The notes below the pieces were generated by a model. That model saw nothing but the letters and a program-made list of their open reading frames with translations, made no database searches and was not told the DNA's origin. Source: Colwellia ponticola (GTDB lineage: Bacteria; Pseudomonadota; Gammaproteobacteria; Enterobacterales; Alteromonadaceae). Taken from it: a stretch of 64,000 bases of DNA. This document shows, one piece after another, positions 33,462 through 42,839 of the stretch. The translations under genes were made by a program, and so were the position numbers. Location: assembly GCF_005885605.1 (NCBI RefSeq), contig NZ_SZVP01000007.1:1-64000 (forward strand), read 5' to 3'. The first letter of the stretch is position 1. Each line of letters begins with the position of its first letter.

Positions 33462-34877
33462 ATGACATCAATTTCTCAAACAACAACAATCGCCGCACAA
33501 GCCACCGCACCAGGGCGTGGTGGCGTTGGTATTATCCGAGTATCAGGCCCAGAAGCTAAAAATGTTGCTCTCGCTATTTTAGGAAAAATACCAGAAGTAA
33601 GAAAAGCCGAATACTTACCTTTTTTAGATAGCAGCTCAACAGATAAAAAACAGATACTCGATCAAGGTATAGCCATCTATTTTAAAGCACCTAACTCATT
33701 TACTGGTGAAGATGTTATTGAATTTCAGGGCCACGGTGGCCCGGTCATTTTAGATATGCTACTCAAAGCAATACTTGCACTACCTAAGGTTATTATGGCT
33801 AAACCAGGCGAGTTTAGTGAGCAAGCCTTTTTAAATGATAAACTCGACTTAACGCAAGCAGAAGCTATTGCTGATTTAATTAACTCAAGCTCAGAGCAAG
33901 CTGCGCGCTCTGCCCTACACTCTTTACAAGGCGACTTTTCAAAACTTGTTAATGAGATGGTAGAAAGCATTATTCACCTGAGAATGTATGTTGAAGCTGC
34001 TATTGATTTTCCAGAAGAAGAAATTGATTTTCTCGCTGATAAAAAAGTCGTTAATGATTTAAAAAATATTATTAGTAAAGTTGAAGATGTGCGTAAGCAA
34101 GCACAGCAAGGTAGTATTATTCGTGAAGGTATGCGCGTAGTAATAGCCGGTAGACCTAATGCCGGTAAATCGAGCTTACTCAATGCCTTAAGCGGTAAAG
34201 AAAGTGCCATAGTAACCGATATAGCTGGTACTACGCGTGATGTACTGGCAGAGCAAATTCATATTGATGGCATGCCATTACACATTATTGATACTGCTGG
34301 CCTACGAGATAGTGATGATGTGGTGGAGAAAATAGGTATCGAGCGCGCCTGGCAAGAAATTAATAATGCTGATCGGGTACTATTAATGGTTGATGCCAGT
34401 GCAGAGCATAGCGTATTAGATGATGAACAAAATATTAAAGATTATTACCCTGAATTTTTTGCCAAGCTACCTGAAAATATTGGTTTAACTCTGATTAGAA
34501 ATAAAGCCGATGTGACTCATGCCAAAACAGGTTTCAGTGAGTTTACTGATACCGATGGTAGTCAACACGCTATTATTACCTTATCAGCTAAAACAGGCGC
34601 AGGGGTTAATACGCTAAAAGAGCACTTAAAATCTATTATGGGTTACCAAGGTAGTACCGAGGGTGGCTTTATGGCCAGAAGACGTCATTTAGTCGCGTTA
34701 GAAAAGACACACCAACACTTACTCATTGGCTTAGAACAACTTGAGTCTTTCGTCGCTGGTGAAATATTAGCGGAAGAACTACGTATTTGTCAGCAAGAGC
34801 TAGACCAAATTACTGGTGAGTTCACCAGTGATGACTTATTAGGTAAGATCTTTAGCTCTTTTTGTATTGGTAAATAG
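33462..34877 (+). CDS. mnmE: tRNA modification GTPase MnmE
   Basis: MnmE works with MnmG to place the cmnm5 group on wobble uridine of certain tRNAs. The 471-residue protein has the N-terminal tetrahydrofolate-binding domain (T-A-P-G-R-G-G-V-G), a helical domain, and a G domain with G1 G-R-P-N-A-G-K-S (230-237), [14 protein letters not shown] and N-K-A-D. The catalytic C-terminal C-I-G-K is intact. It is about 17 residues longer than E. coli MnmE, with part of the difference in the G domain (T-D-T-D-G-S-Q). mnmG is nearby, across mioC and oriC. Confidence 0.97.
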   Translation: MTSISQTTTIAAQATAPGRGGVGIIRVSGPEAKNVALAILGKIPEVRKAEYLPFLDSSSTDKKQILDQGIAIYFKAPNSFTGEDVIEFQGHGGPVILDMLLKAILALPKVIMAKPGEFSEQAFLNDKLDLTQAEAIADLINSSSEQAARSALHSLQGDFSKLVNEMVESIIHLRMYVEAAIDFPEEEIDFLADKKVVNDLKNIISKVEDVRKQAQQGSIIREGMRVVIAGRPNAGKSSLLNALSGKESAIVTDIAGTTRDVLAEQIHIDGMPLHIIDTAGLRDSDDVVEKIGIERAWQEINNADRVLLMVDASAEHSVLDDEQNIKDYYPEFFAKLPENIGLTLIRNKADVTHAKTGFSEFTDTDGSQHAIITLSAKTGAGVNTLKEHLKSIMGYQGSTEGGFMARRRHLVALEKTHQHLLIGLEQLESFVAGEILAEELRICQQELDQITGEFTSDDLLGKIFSSFCIGK

Positions 34878-35228
34878 ATAAATATCCTCATAGTTAACGC
34901 TTATTAACCACAATCAATCCCCCTAAATAGGGGGATTATTTAAATATATTATTAATACCCCATCATTAACTGCTTTACCAATCCCCTCTTTCTAACAATA
35001 AACAGCGCTCATTCAGCGCTTAATTAGCTAAAGATTAAATCCATAACTGAGTAAGTAACTCTGTTAATACCCGAATAAAACCATCAAAAAAAGCTTATCT
35101 TTAACTGCTATTACTTTCTCTACGATTAGTAATACAATGTCAATTAGAAGGATTAATCGTAGTAAAATCTCCTTTTAAAAAGCTAAATATGACTAAATAC
35201 CAATCAATAAATACAAAAGAGATCCTTT
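34878..35228. other. gap between mnmE and mioC
   Basis: This 351-bp AT-rich interval contains the mnmE terminator (34916-34940) and must contain the mioC promoter, but no hexamer pair stood out. I see no gene in it. Confidence 0.4.
34916..34940 (+). terminator. terminator after mnmE
   Basis: AATCCCCC and GGGGGATT form an 8-bp GC-rich stem around a 6-nt loop, followed by ATTT, 38 bp after the mnmE stop codon. Confidence 0.8.
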
Positions 35229-35726
35229 ATGAATGCAGTTCAAATCATTGTTGGCAGTATGCTTGGTGGCACAGAATATGTTGCAGAAGCGTGTCAAGAG
35301 ACCCTAATAAATCTTGATTATAAGGTTGATATTCACTTAAAACCTGACCTTAATACCATTATGACTAATACGTCCCTTGCTAATATTGTAGAAAAAAACA
35401 ACAGAAATTCTCCCCAAAAAACCGTTTGGATCATTTTTACCTCAACACATGGTGCTGGTGACTACCCTGATAATATTCAGCCATTTGTTAATGATCTCAC
35501 TAACTGTGCACAAGATCTATCCACCGTTAGTTTTTTAATGATCGGGATCGGTGATTCTAATTATGATACTTTCTGTTATGCCGCAAAGAAACTATCAAAA
35601 CTATTAATATCAAAGGGTTGTACTGAATTAACAGCAATTAAGACCTTTGATATGTCTGAAGATATTGATCCAGAAGATCTTGCACCACAATGGTTAAGTG
35701 TAAATATCGATCTACTTTCGATCTAA
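35229..35726 (+). CDS. mioC: MioC-like flavodoxin
   Basis: A 165-residue flavodoxin-fold FMN protein. It shows the phosphate-binding G-S-M-L-G-G-T-E-Y-V-A-E (8-19), the isoalloxazine loop S-T-H-G-A-G-D-Y-P-D-N, and G-I-G-D-S-N-Y-D-T-F-C. E. coli MioC (147 residues) supports biotin synthase in vitro. The present protein is about 18 residues longer, with an insert around N-T-S-L-A-N-I-V-E-K-N-N. It is transcribed towards the probable oriC, as in E. coli, where mioC transcription affects initiation. Confidence 0.88.
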   Translation: MNAVQIIVGSMLGGTEYVAEACQETLINLDYKVDIHLKPDLNTIMTNTSLANIVEKNNRNSPQKTVWIIFTSTHGAGDYPDNIQPFVNDLTNCAQDLSTVSFLMIGIGDSNYDTFCYAAKKLSKLLISKGCTELTAIKTFDMSEDIDPEDLAPQWLSVNIDLLSI

Positions 35727-35746
35727 CACGATCACTTACCCATAAG

Positions 35747-35755
35747 TTACACACA
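35747..35755 (+). promoter_or_regulatory. weak DnaA box (oriC)
   Basis: TTACACACA differs from consensus TTATNCACA at one position. It is the box nearest mioC. Confidence 0.45.
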
Positions 35756-35779
35756 GTTATAAAGGTATAAATCCTTCGT

Positions 35780-35788
35780 TGTGGATAA
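35780..35788 (-). promoter_or_regulatory. DnaA box (oriC)
   Basis: TGTGGATAA on the plus strand, TTATCCACA on the minus strand: the perfect high-affinity box sequence. Confidence 0.9.
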
Positions 35789-35852
35789 AACAGTTAGTAA
35801 CAGGTTAATTTACTATTATTATTCAGTTGACTAAAATATTTTTTAAACGTGT

Positions 35853-35861
35853 TGTGGATAA
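35853..35861 (-). promoter_or_regulatory. DnaA box (oriC)
   Basis: A second perfect TTATCCACA on the minus strand, 73 bp (about seven helical turns) from the box at 35780 and in the same orientation. Confidence 0.9.
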
Positions 35862-35958
35862 GTAGGTCTTTTGATCAAAGCTTATAAGCGTGTTGATCAA
35901 TGTTTGATCACAAGGTTTACATTACTGTTAGTAGTTGATATATATAATTAAAAGTGAC

Positions 35959-35967
35959 TTACCCACA
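35959..35967 (+). promoter_or_regulatory. DnaA box (oriC)
   Basis: TTACCCACA, one base from consensus and in the opposite orientation to the two perfect boxes. It lies next to the AT-rich unwinding region, the position of box R1 in E. coli. Confidence 0.65.
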
Positions 35968-35999
35968 GAAATGATCGATCTTAATAAGTAATAACTATA

Positions 36000-36031
36000 A
36001 GATCTTTCTAAAGATCTCTTTTTATATATTA
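36000..36031. other. AT-rich duplex unwinding region of oriC
   Basis: It begins with an 8-bp inverted repeat AGATCTTT-CT-AAAGATCT (36000-36017) containing two Dam sites and continues with TCTTTTTATATATTAA. This resembles the GATC-started 13-mers of enterobacterial oriC. Confidence 0.65.
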
Positions 36032-36193
36032 AGGATCCACTAGATCATTTTTACAAATTTGATCGTATCCCTGAAGAGAAAAAAGCGCTAAAATACGTTC
36101 CCTAATTTTGAGTGTGCAAACGTTGCCGTTCAGTTTTAAATATTTTAAATAAAAACTTTCATCAGTTTTTTAACCAAGCAGGATTGTGATTTT

Positions 36194-38083
36194 ATGTGGT
36201 ATCAAGAGTCTTATGACGTAATTGTTGTTGGTGGTGGTCATGCGGGAACCGAAGCCTCACTTGCTGCAGCACGTATGGGCTGCAAAACTTTATTGTTAAC
36301 CCATAACATTGACACCCTAGGTCAAATGTCTTGCAACCCTGCCATTGGCGGTATTGGCAAAGGTCACCTCGTTAAGGAAATTGATGCCCTTGGTGGCTTA
36401 ATGGCAACAGCCATTGATCACAGTGCAATTCAATTTAGAACTTTAAATTCGAGCAAGGGTCCAGCGGTGAGAGCTACACGTGCCCAAGCTGATCGAGTTT
36501 TATATCGAAATTATGTTCGCAATACATTGGAAAACCAAGAAAATTTAACTATCTTCCAACAACCTTGTGATGACTTGATTCTTGAGAACGATCGTGTTGT
36601 TGGCGTATCTACGCAAATGGGTCTTAAATTTAAAGCTAAATCGGTAGTGCTTACCGTAGGTACCTTTCTGTCAGGGCTTATCCACATTGGTTTAAATAAT
36701 TACCAAGGTGGTCGAGCAGGTGATCCTGCCAGTATTAATTTAGCCGCTAAAATGCGAGATATGCCATTTAGAATGGATCGTTTAAAAACCGGCACACCAC
36801 CAAGACTTGATGCAAGATCATTAGACTTTTCAGTAATGGAAGAACAAAAAGGTGATACACCAAGCCCTGTATTTTCTTTTATGGGATCACAAGCTGATCA
36901 TCCAGAGCAAGTGTCTTGTTATATCACTCACACTAACGAAAAAACACATCAACATATTCGAGATGGCTTAGACAGATCTCCTATGTATTCAGGTGTAATT
37001 GAAGGTGTTGGCCCAAGATACTGCCCGTCTATTGAAGATAAAATTACCCGCTTTGCAGATAAAAGCTCTCATCAAATATTTGTTGAGCCTGAAGGTTTAA
37101 CAACCCATGAGATTTATCCCAATGGTATTTCAACGAGTTTACCTTTTGACGTACAAATGAATTTAGTACGATCAATTAAAGGCTTTGAAAATGCCTTTAT
37201 TACTCGTCCTGGTTATGCTATTGAATATGATTATTTTGATCCCCGTGATTTAAAACAAACTTTAGAAAGTAAATTTGTTAGTAATCTATACTTTGCGGGT
37301 CAAATTAATGGTACTACCGGTTATGAAGAAGCCGGAGCTCAAGGGCTTATTGCTGGCGCTAACGCAGCCAATAGAGTAAAAGAACGAGACGAATTCATTC
37401 TTGGTCGCGATCAAGCATACATGGGCGTGTTAATTGACGATTTAGCTACTTTAGGTACTAAAGAACCTTACCGCATGTTTACTTCTCGCGCTGAGTATCG
37501 TTTATTGCTTCGTGAAGATAACGCGGATATTCGTTTAACTGAGCAAGGTCGTCACATTGGTTTAGTTGATGATGCTCGTTGGCAGCGATTTAATGAGAAG
37601 ATGGAAAATATTGAGCTTGAACGTCAACGTTTACGATCAACTTGGGTGCAAAAGGATCATACTAAAATAGAGCAAGTTAATGTGTTACTGAAAACGCCAA
37701 TGAGCAAAGAAGCTAATTTAGAAGACTTAATTCGTCGTCCAGAGGTCAATTATACCGATCTAATGAAGATTGAAGGTTTAGGACCAGCAATACACGATAA
37801 ACAAGCCGCCGAGCAAATTGAGATCCAAACCAAATACGCTGGTTATATTGACCGACAGCTTGATGAAATAGCAAAGAAAAAACGTAATGAAGATACACTC
37901 ATTCCAGTTGAGTTTGACTATCAGCAAATTTCAGGTCTATCTAATGAAGTGGTCGCTAAGTTAAAAGATGCTCGTCCTGAAACTATTGGTAAAGCTTCGC
38001 GAATTTCTGGTATTACTCCTGCTGCAATTTCGTTATTATTGGTCTACTTAAAAAAACATGGTCTTTTACGTAAATTAGCGTAA
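36194..38083 (+). CDS. mnmG: tRNA uridine-5-carboxymethylaminomethyl modification enzyme MnmG
   Basis: MnmG (GidA) is the FAD-dependent partner of MnmE in wobble uridine modification. The 629-residue length equals that of E. coli MnmG. The FAD-binding G-G-G-H-A-G-T-E-A (13-21), the signature [11 protein letters not shown] (about 274-284) with its catalytic cysteine, and [12 protein letters not shown]-x-A-Q-G (about 371-386) are all present. It starts to the right of oriC and is followed by rsmG. Confidence 0.98.
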   Translation: MWYQESYDVIVVGGGHAGTEASLAAARMGCKTLLLTHNIDTLGQMSCNPAIGGIGKGHLVKEIDALGGLMATAIDHSAIQFRTLNSSKGPAVRATRAQADRVLYRNYVRNTLENQENLTIFQQPCDDLILENDRVVGVSTQMGLKFKAKSVVLTVGTFLSGLIHIGLNNYQGGRAGDPASINLAAKMRDMPFRMDRLKTGTPPRLDARSLDFSVMEEQKGDTPSPVFSFMGSQADHPEQVSCYITHTNEKTHQHIRDGLDRSPMYSGVIEGVGPRYCPSIEDKITRFADKSSHQIFVEPEGLTTHEIYPNGISTSLPFDVQMNLVRSIKGFENAFITRPGYAIEYDYFDPRDLKQTLESKFVSNLYFAGQINGTTGYEEAGAQGLIAGANAANRVKERDEFILGRDQAYMGVLIDDLATLGTKEPYRMFTSRAEYRLLLREDNADIRLTEQGRHIGLVDDARWQRFNEKMENIELERQRLRSTWVQKDHTKIEQVNVLLKTPMSKEANLEDLIRRPEVNYTDLMKIEGLGPAIHDKQAAEQIEIQTKYAGYIDRQLDEIAKKKRNEDTLIPVEFDYQQISGLSNEVVAKLKDARPETIGKASRISGITPAAISLLLVYLKKHGLLRKLA

Positions 38084-38164
38084 AAGCATAGCTAGGGGCG
38101 AGTTGCGCATTACTTATTAATGTTCTATTAATGAAATTAGTAATGCGTAGCTGGTCTAAAAAAA

Positions 38165-38791
38165 ATGACTTTATCACAGCAATTATCAACACTGATTAGC
38201 AAAACGTCGCTGGTCGTATCTCAAGAACAAATCGATCTACTTATTCAATACGTTGAATTACTCAATAAATGGAATAAAGCTTACAACCTGACCTCTGTTC
38301 GTGATCCTAGCGAAATGCTTATCAAGCATATTATGGACAGTTTAATGGTAGGCGAAGTTTTGATAGGTGAAAACTTTATTGATGTTGGCACTGGCCCTGG
38401 ATTACCAGGCATACCACTAGCTATTTTATACCCAGAAAGAAACTTTGTTTTACTCGACAGCTTAGGTAAGCGAATTACTTTTCTTAGGCAAGTTGTTTTT
38501 CAATTGAAACTGACTAACGTTACTCCAGTAAAAGCAAGAGTTGAAGAGTATCAAGGAGAACATCCTTTTGATGGCGTCTTAAGTCGAGCCTTTTCTTCCC
38601 TTAATGATATGATAAGCTGGTGTCAGCATTTAATTACCACCGAGCAAGGACTCTTTTTTGCACTTAAAGGGCGATACCCTCAGGATGAAATCTTACAATT
38701 ACCTGAAAATATTACCTTAGTAGATAGTCATGAAATTATCGTGCCGGAGTTAGTTGGTGAACGCCACGTCTTAGTGCTAAAAAAGCAATAA
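38165..38791 (+). CDS. rsmG: 16S rRNA (guanine-527-N7)-methyltransferase
   Basis: RsmG (GidB) methylates G527 of 16S rRNA; its loss gives low-level streptomycin resistance in other bacteria. The 208-residue SAM-dependent enzyme shows [11 protein letters not shown] (about 37-47), the SAM-binding [14 protein letters not shown] (about 77-90) and L-D-S-L-G-K-R. Order mnmG-rsmG-parA-parB is classical for the origin side. Confidence 0.97.
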   Translation: MTLSQQLSTLISKTSLVVSQEQIDLLIQYVELLNKWNKAYNLTSVRDPSEMLIKHIMDSLMVGEVLIGENFIDVGTGPGLPGIPLAILYPERNFVLLDSLGKRITFLRQVVFQLKLTNVTPVKARVEEYQGEHPFDGVLSRAFSSLNDMISWCQHLITTEQGLFFALKGRYPQDEILQLPENITLVDSHEIIVPELVGERHVLVLKKQ

Positions 38792-38810
38792 CATAATAAT
38801 AGAGGCGCTT

Positions 38811-39617
38811 GTGGGAAAAATAATAGCAATTGCAAACCAAAAAGGTGGTGTGGGTAAAACCACTACTGCGGTTAATTTAGCTGCCTCATTGGCGGCAACA
38901 AAACGTAAAGTTTTATTAATCGACTTAGATCCTCAAGGTAATGCCACCATGGCTAGTGGTGTTGACAAATACCAAGTTCATGCAACTTGTTATGAGTTAC
39001 TAATTGAAGAGCAAAGTGTTGAAGACGTGGTTGTTAAAGAAACGTCAGGTCTTTATCACTTAATTTCAGCTAACGCTGATGTGACCGCGGCAGAGATTAA
39101 GTTAATCGAAGTTTTTGCTCGTGAACAACGCTTAAAAAGAGCGTTAGCACCAGTAAAAGACTTTTATGACTTTATCATAATTGACTGCCCACCATCATTG
39201 AATATGCTTACCGTTAACGCTATGACCGCAGCTGATTCAGTACTTGTACCAATGCAGTGTGAATATTACGCCTTAGAGGGCTTAACCGCGTTGATGGACA
39301 CTATCACCAAGCTAACCTCTGTCGTTAATGATAAATTGCATATTGAAGGCATACTGCGCACTATGTATGATCCCCGCAATCGCTTAGCGAATGATGTATC
39401 AGAGCAACTTAAACGACATTTTGGCGATAAGGTTTATCGCAGTGTTATTCCTCGTAATGTGCGTTTAGCTGAAGCACCAAGTTTTGGTACGCCAGTAATG
39501 TATTACGATAAATCATCGACAGGGGCTAAAGCTTATTTAGCGCTTGCGGGTGAAGTATTACGTAAAAATGATTCGGCTAAAAAAGCCAAGCAAGCTACGG
39601 ACAGTGTTGTCAGCTAG
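38811..39617 (+). CDS. parA: chromosome partitioning ATPase ParA
   Basis: ParA (Soj) is the deviant Walker ATPase that moves ParB-parS complexes and the origin. The 268-residue protein has K-G-G-V-G-K-T-T (11-18) with the signature lysine, D-L-D-P-Q-G-N-A-T (about 38-46) and I-I-D-C-P-P-S. No N-terminal HTH is present, so it is the short chromosomal type. The start is a GTG at 38811 with AGAGG upstream. The target sites are the parS copies in recF. Confidence 0.97.
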   Translation: MGKIIAIANQKGGVGKTTTAVNLAASLAATKRKVLLIDLDPQGNATMASGVDKYQVHATCYELLIEEQSVEDVVVKETSGLYHLISANADVTAAEIKLIEVFAREQRLKRALAPVKDFYDFIIIDCPPSLNMLTVNAMTAADSVLVPMQCEYYALEGLTALMDTITKLTSVVNDKLHIEGILRTMYDPRNRLANDVSEQLKRHFGDKVYRSVIPRNVRLAEAPSFGTPVMYYDKSSTGAKAYLALAGEVLRKNDSAKKAKQATDSVVS

Positions 39618-39631
39618 CGTAAAGGAAAGCT

Positions 39632-39652
39632 ATGAGTACAGTAAAATTATGA
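39632..39652 (+). CDS. six-codon leader peptide overlapping the parB start (putative)
   Basis: ATG followed by five codons and TGA (M-S-T-V-K-L), preceded at the right distance by the best ribosome site of this junction, AAAGGAAAG (39621-39629). The TGA overlaps the parB ATG as ATGA. Whether the peptide is translated is unproven; it may serve to couple parB translation to reading of parA mRNA. Confidence 0.35.
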   Translation: MSTVKL

Positions 39653-40551
39653 ATACAGCAAAACGTAAAGGCGCTAGTCGTTTAGGTCGTGGGCTTGATG
39701 CGCTTTTATCTCCAGCAACGCCACCGGTAGACGATGAAGCAGAAACTAGCCAGGCCAGTAATCTGGAACAGTCCACCGATAATGAATTACTAAAGCTGCC
39801 TATTAATCAGTTAAGACCTGGTAAATATCAACCACGCCGTGGTATGTCAGATGCAGGTCTTGAAGAGCTATCATTGTCTATTCAGTCACAAGGCATTATT
39901 CAACCCATTGTTGTACGTCTAATTGCTGATGGTAATTATGAAATAATTGCCGGTGAACGTCGTTGGCGCGCGGCTAAATTAGCACAAATTGATCTTGTAC
40001 CGTGTTTAGTTAAAAATGTTCCTGATGAGTCAGCGGTTGCCATAGCACTTATTGAAAATATTCAACGAGAAGATCTTAATGCCATGGAAGAAGCGGTGGC
40101 ATTAGAACGTTTATTAACTGAATTTGAGTTAACCCATCAAGAAGTCGCTATTGCTGTGGGTAAATCACGTACCGCGGTCAGTAACTTACTACGTTTAAAT
40201 AAGCTTAATACAGCAGTAAAAACCTTATTAGAAAATGGCGATATTGAAATGGGTCATGCTCGTGCTTTATTAGCATTAGAGGGTGATATACAAACGTCAG
40301 CAGCGCAAACCGTAGCCAGTAAAGAGCTAACCGTAAGAGCCACTGAAAGTTTAATTAAAAAAATTCAAAACCCAATGGCTGAAAAAGAAAAAGTTGAAAA
40401 AACGATAGAAACAATCGATATGGAACAAGCGTTAGCCGATAAAATTGGCGCTAAAGTTGCTATTAGCCATAATAGTAAAGGTAAAGGTAAGCTAGTTATC
40501 TCTTATGAAAACTTAGCTAAACTTGAAGATATTTTAGCTAAAATAAATTAA
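39649..40551 (+). CDS. parB: chromosome partitioning protein ParB
   Basis: ParB (Spo0J) is the parS-binding CTPase that spreads on DNA. The 300-residue protein starts with the conserved K-R-K-G-A-S-R-L-G-R-G-L-D-A-L-L (4-19). The ParB/Srx domain follows, with L-R-P-G-K-Y-Q-P-R-R and the CTP-binding I-A-G-E-R-R-W-R-A-A and I-E-N-I-Q-R-E-D-L-N. Then come an HTH (H-Q-E-V-A-I-A-V-G-K-S-R-T-A-V-S-N) and a C-terminal dimerisation domain. The start at 39649 is fixed by the conserved N-terminus; the frame stays open back into parA, but without a likely start. Confidence 0.96.
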   Translation: MNTAKRKGASRLGRGLDALLSPATPPVDDEAETSQASNLEQSTDNELLKLPINQLRPGKYQPRRGMSDAGLEELSLSIQSQGIIQPIVVRLIADGNYEIIAGERRWRAAKLAQIDLVPCLVKNVPDESAVAIALIENIQREDLNAMEEAVALERLLTEFELTHQEVAIAVGKSRTAVSNLLRLNKLNTAVKTLLENGDIEMGHARALLALEGDIQTSAAQTVASKELTVRATESLIKKIQNPMAEKEKVEKTIETIDMEQALADKIGAKVAISHNSKGKGKLVISYENLAKLEDILAKIN

Positions 40552-40586
40552 ATCACTCACTAAAATTACTGATAAAAAAGACATAA

Positions 40587-40614
40587 AAAAACCAGCTTAA
40601 ATAAGCTGGTTTTT
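40587..40614. terminator. bidirectional terminator between parB and the haem receptor
   Basis: AAAAACCAGCTT and AAGCTGGTTTTT form a 12-bp stem with A/T tracts that give a T run on both strands. It sits in the 76-bp gap between two convergent genes. Confidence 0.9.
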
Positions 40615-40627
40615 ATCTTTATTTACT

Positions 40628-42739
40628 TTAAAAGTCGTATTTTACCGTTACGCCAACATTTCTTTTTGCTTGTGTGTAATAGCTATCTTCAGCTTCAATA
40701 GCACTAACATCACTCCAGTTATAATACTCTTCATCGGTTAAGTTAAATAATCCTACCCGTAAGGTAAGGTTTTTTACTGGCGTATAATAAGCATTTACAT
40801 CAACAATAAGCGCGCTATCAGGTGCAAAAGCATCCATAGGTTGACCCATAAAGTCTTGGCCAGGGGTAATATCACTGGCTTTTTTAGCGGCGATATATTT
40901 TATTTTCACACCAGCGCCCCAATGACCGGATAAAGCATCGTAGTTTATGCCTAAGACGGCATTCCAAGGATTTACAGAGTTTAAAGCATTACCGTCTCCA
41001 TCTTCACCTTCAGTATAGTTAGCGGCAATACGGGTAGATATACCTTGGGCAATACCAAACGCTTGGAACCAATCTAGGGTGTTAGCAATTTCAACGCCTT
41101 TTATTGTTGCTTCATCAATATTCATATATTGAGATTGATATAAGCCGCTATCACTTATCCCGACCTGTTGATATTCAATAAAGTTATCGTAATCACTGAT
41201 AAAAAATGATAATTCAGTGAAGGATCCGTTAACATTATGGCGCCAACCCAGTTCATAGGAAGTACTATCCTCTGCTTTTAAATCTGGGTTAGGAATGCTT
41301 TCATAGCCGTGCATTGGATTGCCAAATGAGTAAAACAACTGTTGAAAGTCTGGGGCTCTAAAGCCTTGGCTAATTTGGGAAAACACTTTATTTTGTTCAT
41401 TTAAACTATACAAAGCACCTAAACGCCCCGTTATTGCTGAATCTGAATAGTCTTTATATAAGCTTTGGTCGTAACTACCATCACTGGGGAAGTTACTATC
41501 TGGATCGGTAGCAAATGAATCAAAACGTATGCCCGGTGTAATAACTAAGTTACCTGTTGATATTTCATCTTGTATAAATAAGCCATAACGAAGCTCACTG
41601 GCTGCTGGCATATAAAATATCTGTTGATCATTACCTACCGAGTTATATTCATTATTAATATTTTCAATATCTTTTGTTGAGAATGTGGCGCCATAAACAA
41701 GGAAATGCTCGATATCAGCTAACATCAATACTTTGTCTAACTGTATATGGCCTTGCCAACCTTTATCGCGATAATTATAGTTTTTAGTTTGTTCATTACC
41801 CGAGGAGAGAAAAGTACGCTCGGTAATGCTGTTTTGCTCTTTATCAAGGTAGTCAATCTGCCAAGTGATAGTATCGGCAAACTCAGCATCGTAAAGCCAA
41901 ATATGTTTAATACCTAAACGGACTCTATCGCTGGTGTCATCGCCAAGGTAATTACTATAGAGAGCATTATCAAAGTGAGTGTTAATAGCGCTATTGACAT
42001 ACTCACCAGTAAACTCGATACGATGTTGTTCAGTTAACTGATATTGTAGCTTAGCTAAAATATTGTTTGCGTCACTGTTTTGATCTTCAACAACACCAAA
42101 ATTATCAACCTCTTCTGCGTCTTGTCGGGTGTAAGCCAATAATGTTTCTAATTTACCTAAACGCTGCGCTAAGGCAATAGATTCTTTAAACTGGCTGTCT
42201 GCTGAAGAGTAAGAGAGTTTTAAGTGACCGCCAAAGTCATTATCTTTAGAGAGAAAATCAATAGGATCTTTCGTTTGGAAGGAAACAACACCGCCAATGG
42301 CATCACTGCCTTGTAAAGACGATGAAGCGCCTTTAACCACCTCAACAGACTTAAGCATATCTACATCAACATCAACGCGTCCTGAGTTAATAAATGAATA
42401 ATTATTTTCAAATTGATTGGCCTGCGATACGCCATCAACGACTATTTTTATTCTATTGCCTTGTAGGCCTCGAATATTAACACTTTGCACGCCTTGTCTT
42501 GAATCGCTCTGTATATCAACGCCCGGTGTATAAGAAAATAATTCATCAATATTACGCGTTATATTTTTTTCGATAGTTTCATCGGAAATTACCACAACCG
42601 CTGCGGCAGTATTTTCAATCGCTTGGTTACTACGCGTTGCTGAAACCACCACTTTATCAACGGTATATACTTCTGCTGTCACATTATACGCGGCTAATGT
42701 TGCCGTAATAATGAGAGCTAAACGACTTTTCTTTAACAT
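40628..42739 (-). CDS. TonB-dependent haem/haemoglobin receptor
   Basis: A 703-residue outer-membrane receptor: signal peptide (about 1-22), TonB box-like V-D-K-V-V-V-S-A-T-R (27-36), plug domain (about 40-150) and a 22-strand barrel ending in an aromatic residue (V-K-Y-D-F). The haem-receptor signature is visible: F-R-A-P (460-463) and N-P-D-L (484-487) flank H477, the position of the haem-liganding histidine in HemR/HutA-type receptors. It lies downstream of hutX and hutZ on the same strand. Import power would come from the divergent tonB-exbB-exbD genes. The precise substrate (haem, haemoglobin or haemophore) cannot be told. Confidence 0.92.
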   Translation of the reverse strand: MLKKSRLALIITATLAAYNVTAEVYTVDKVVVSATRSNQAIENTAAAVVVISDETIEKNITRNIDELFSYTPGVDIQSDSRQGVQSVNIRGLQGNRIKIVVDGVSQANQFENNYSFINSGRVDVDVDMLKSVEVVKGASSSLQGSDAIGGVVSFQTKDPIDFLSKDNDFGGHLKLSYSSADSQFKESIALAQRLGKLETLLAYTRQDAEEVDNFGVVEDQNSDANNILAKLQYQLTEQHRIEFTGEYVNSAINTHFDNALYSNYLGDDTSDRVRLGIKHIWLYDAEFADTITWQIDYLDKEQNSITERTFLSSGNEQTKNYNYRDKGWQGHIQLDKVLMLADIEHFLVYGATFSTKDIENINNEYNSVGNDQQIFYMPAASELRYGLFIQDEISTGNLVITPGIRFDSFATDPDSNFPSDGSYDQSLYKDYSDSAITGRLGALYSLNEQNKVFSQISQGFRAPDFQQLFYSFGNPMHGYESIPNPDLKAEDSTSYELGWRHNVNGSFTELSFFISDYDNFIEYQQVGISDSGLYQSQYMNIDEATIKGVEIANTLDWFQAFGIAQGISTRIAANYTEGEDGDGNALNSVNPWNAVLGINYDALSGHWGAGVKIKYIAAKKASDITPGQDFMGQPMDAFAPDSALIVDVNAYYTPVKNLTLRVGLFNLTDEEYYNWSDVSAIEAEDSYYTQAKRNVGVTVKYDF

Positions 42740-42839
42740 ATTTTACATTCCATGAGCTGTGTTATATTAAATTATTACCCTTAAAAATTAAGAGTTTTCG
42801 ACTGTTTTTGTAATGATACTTACCGGCATGGTAAACCAG

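Larger units (their letters stand above)
35727..36193. other. oriC: probable chromosomal origin oriC
   Basis: This 467-bp gene-free interval between mioC and mnmG has the marks of a gammaproteobacterial origin. There are two consensus DnaA boxes (35780-35788 and 35853-35861, minus strand), a one-mismatch box (35959-35967, plus) and a weaker one (35747-35755). Ten GATC Dam sites lie in the 190 bp from 35873 to 36064. An AT-rich segment with a 13-mer-like GATCTCTTTTTAT (36013-36025), close to the E. coli GATCTNTTNTTTT repeat, lies on the mnmG side. Order mioC - boxes - unwinding region - mnmG equals that of E. coli oriC. Confidence 0.92.

Noticed and set aside
39544-39648. N-terminal extension of ParB reaching back into parA
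   Set aside because: The frame is open, but the extra residues do not resemble ParB and the conserved N-terminus starts at 39649.
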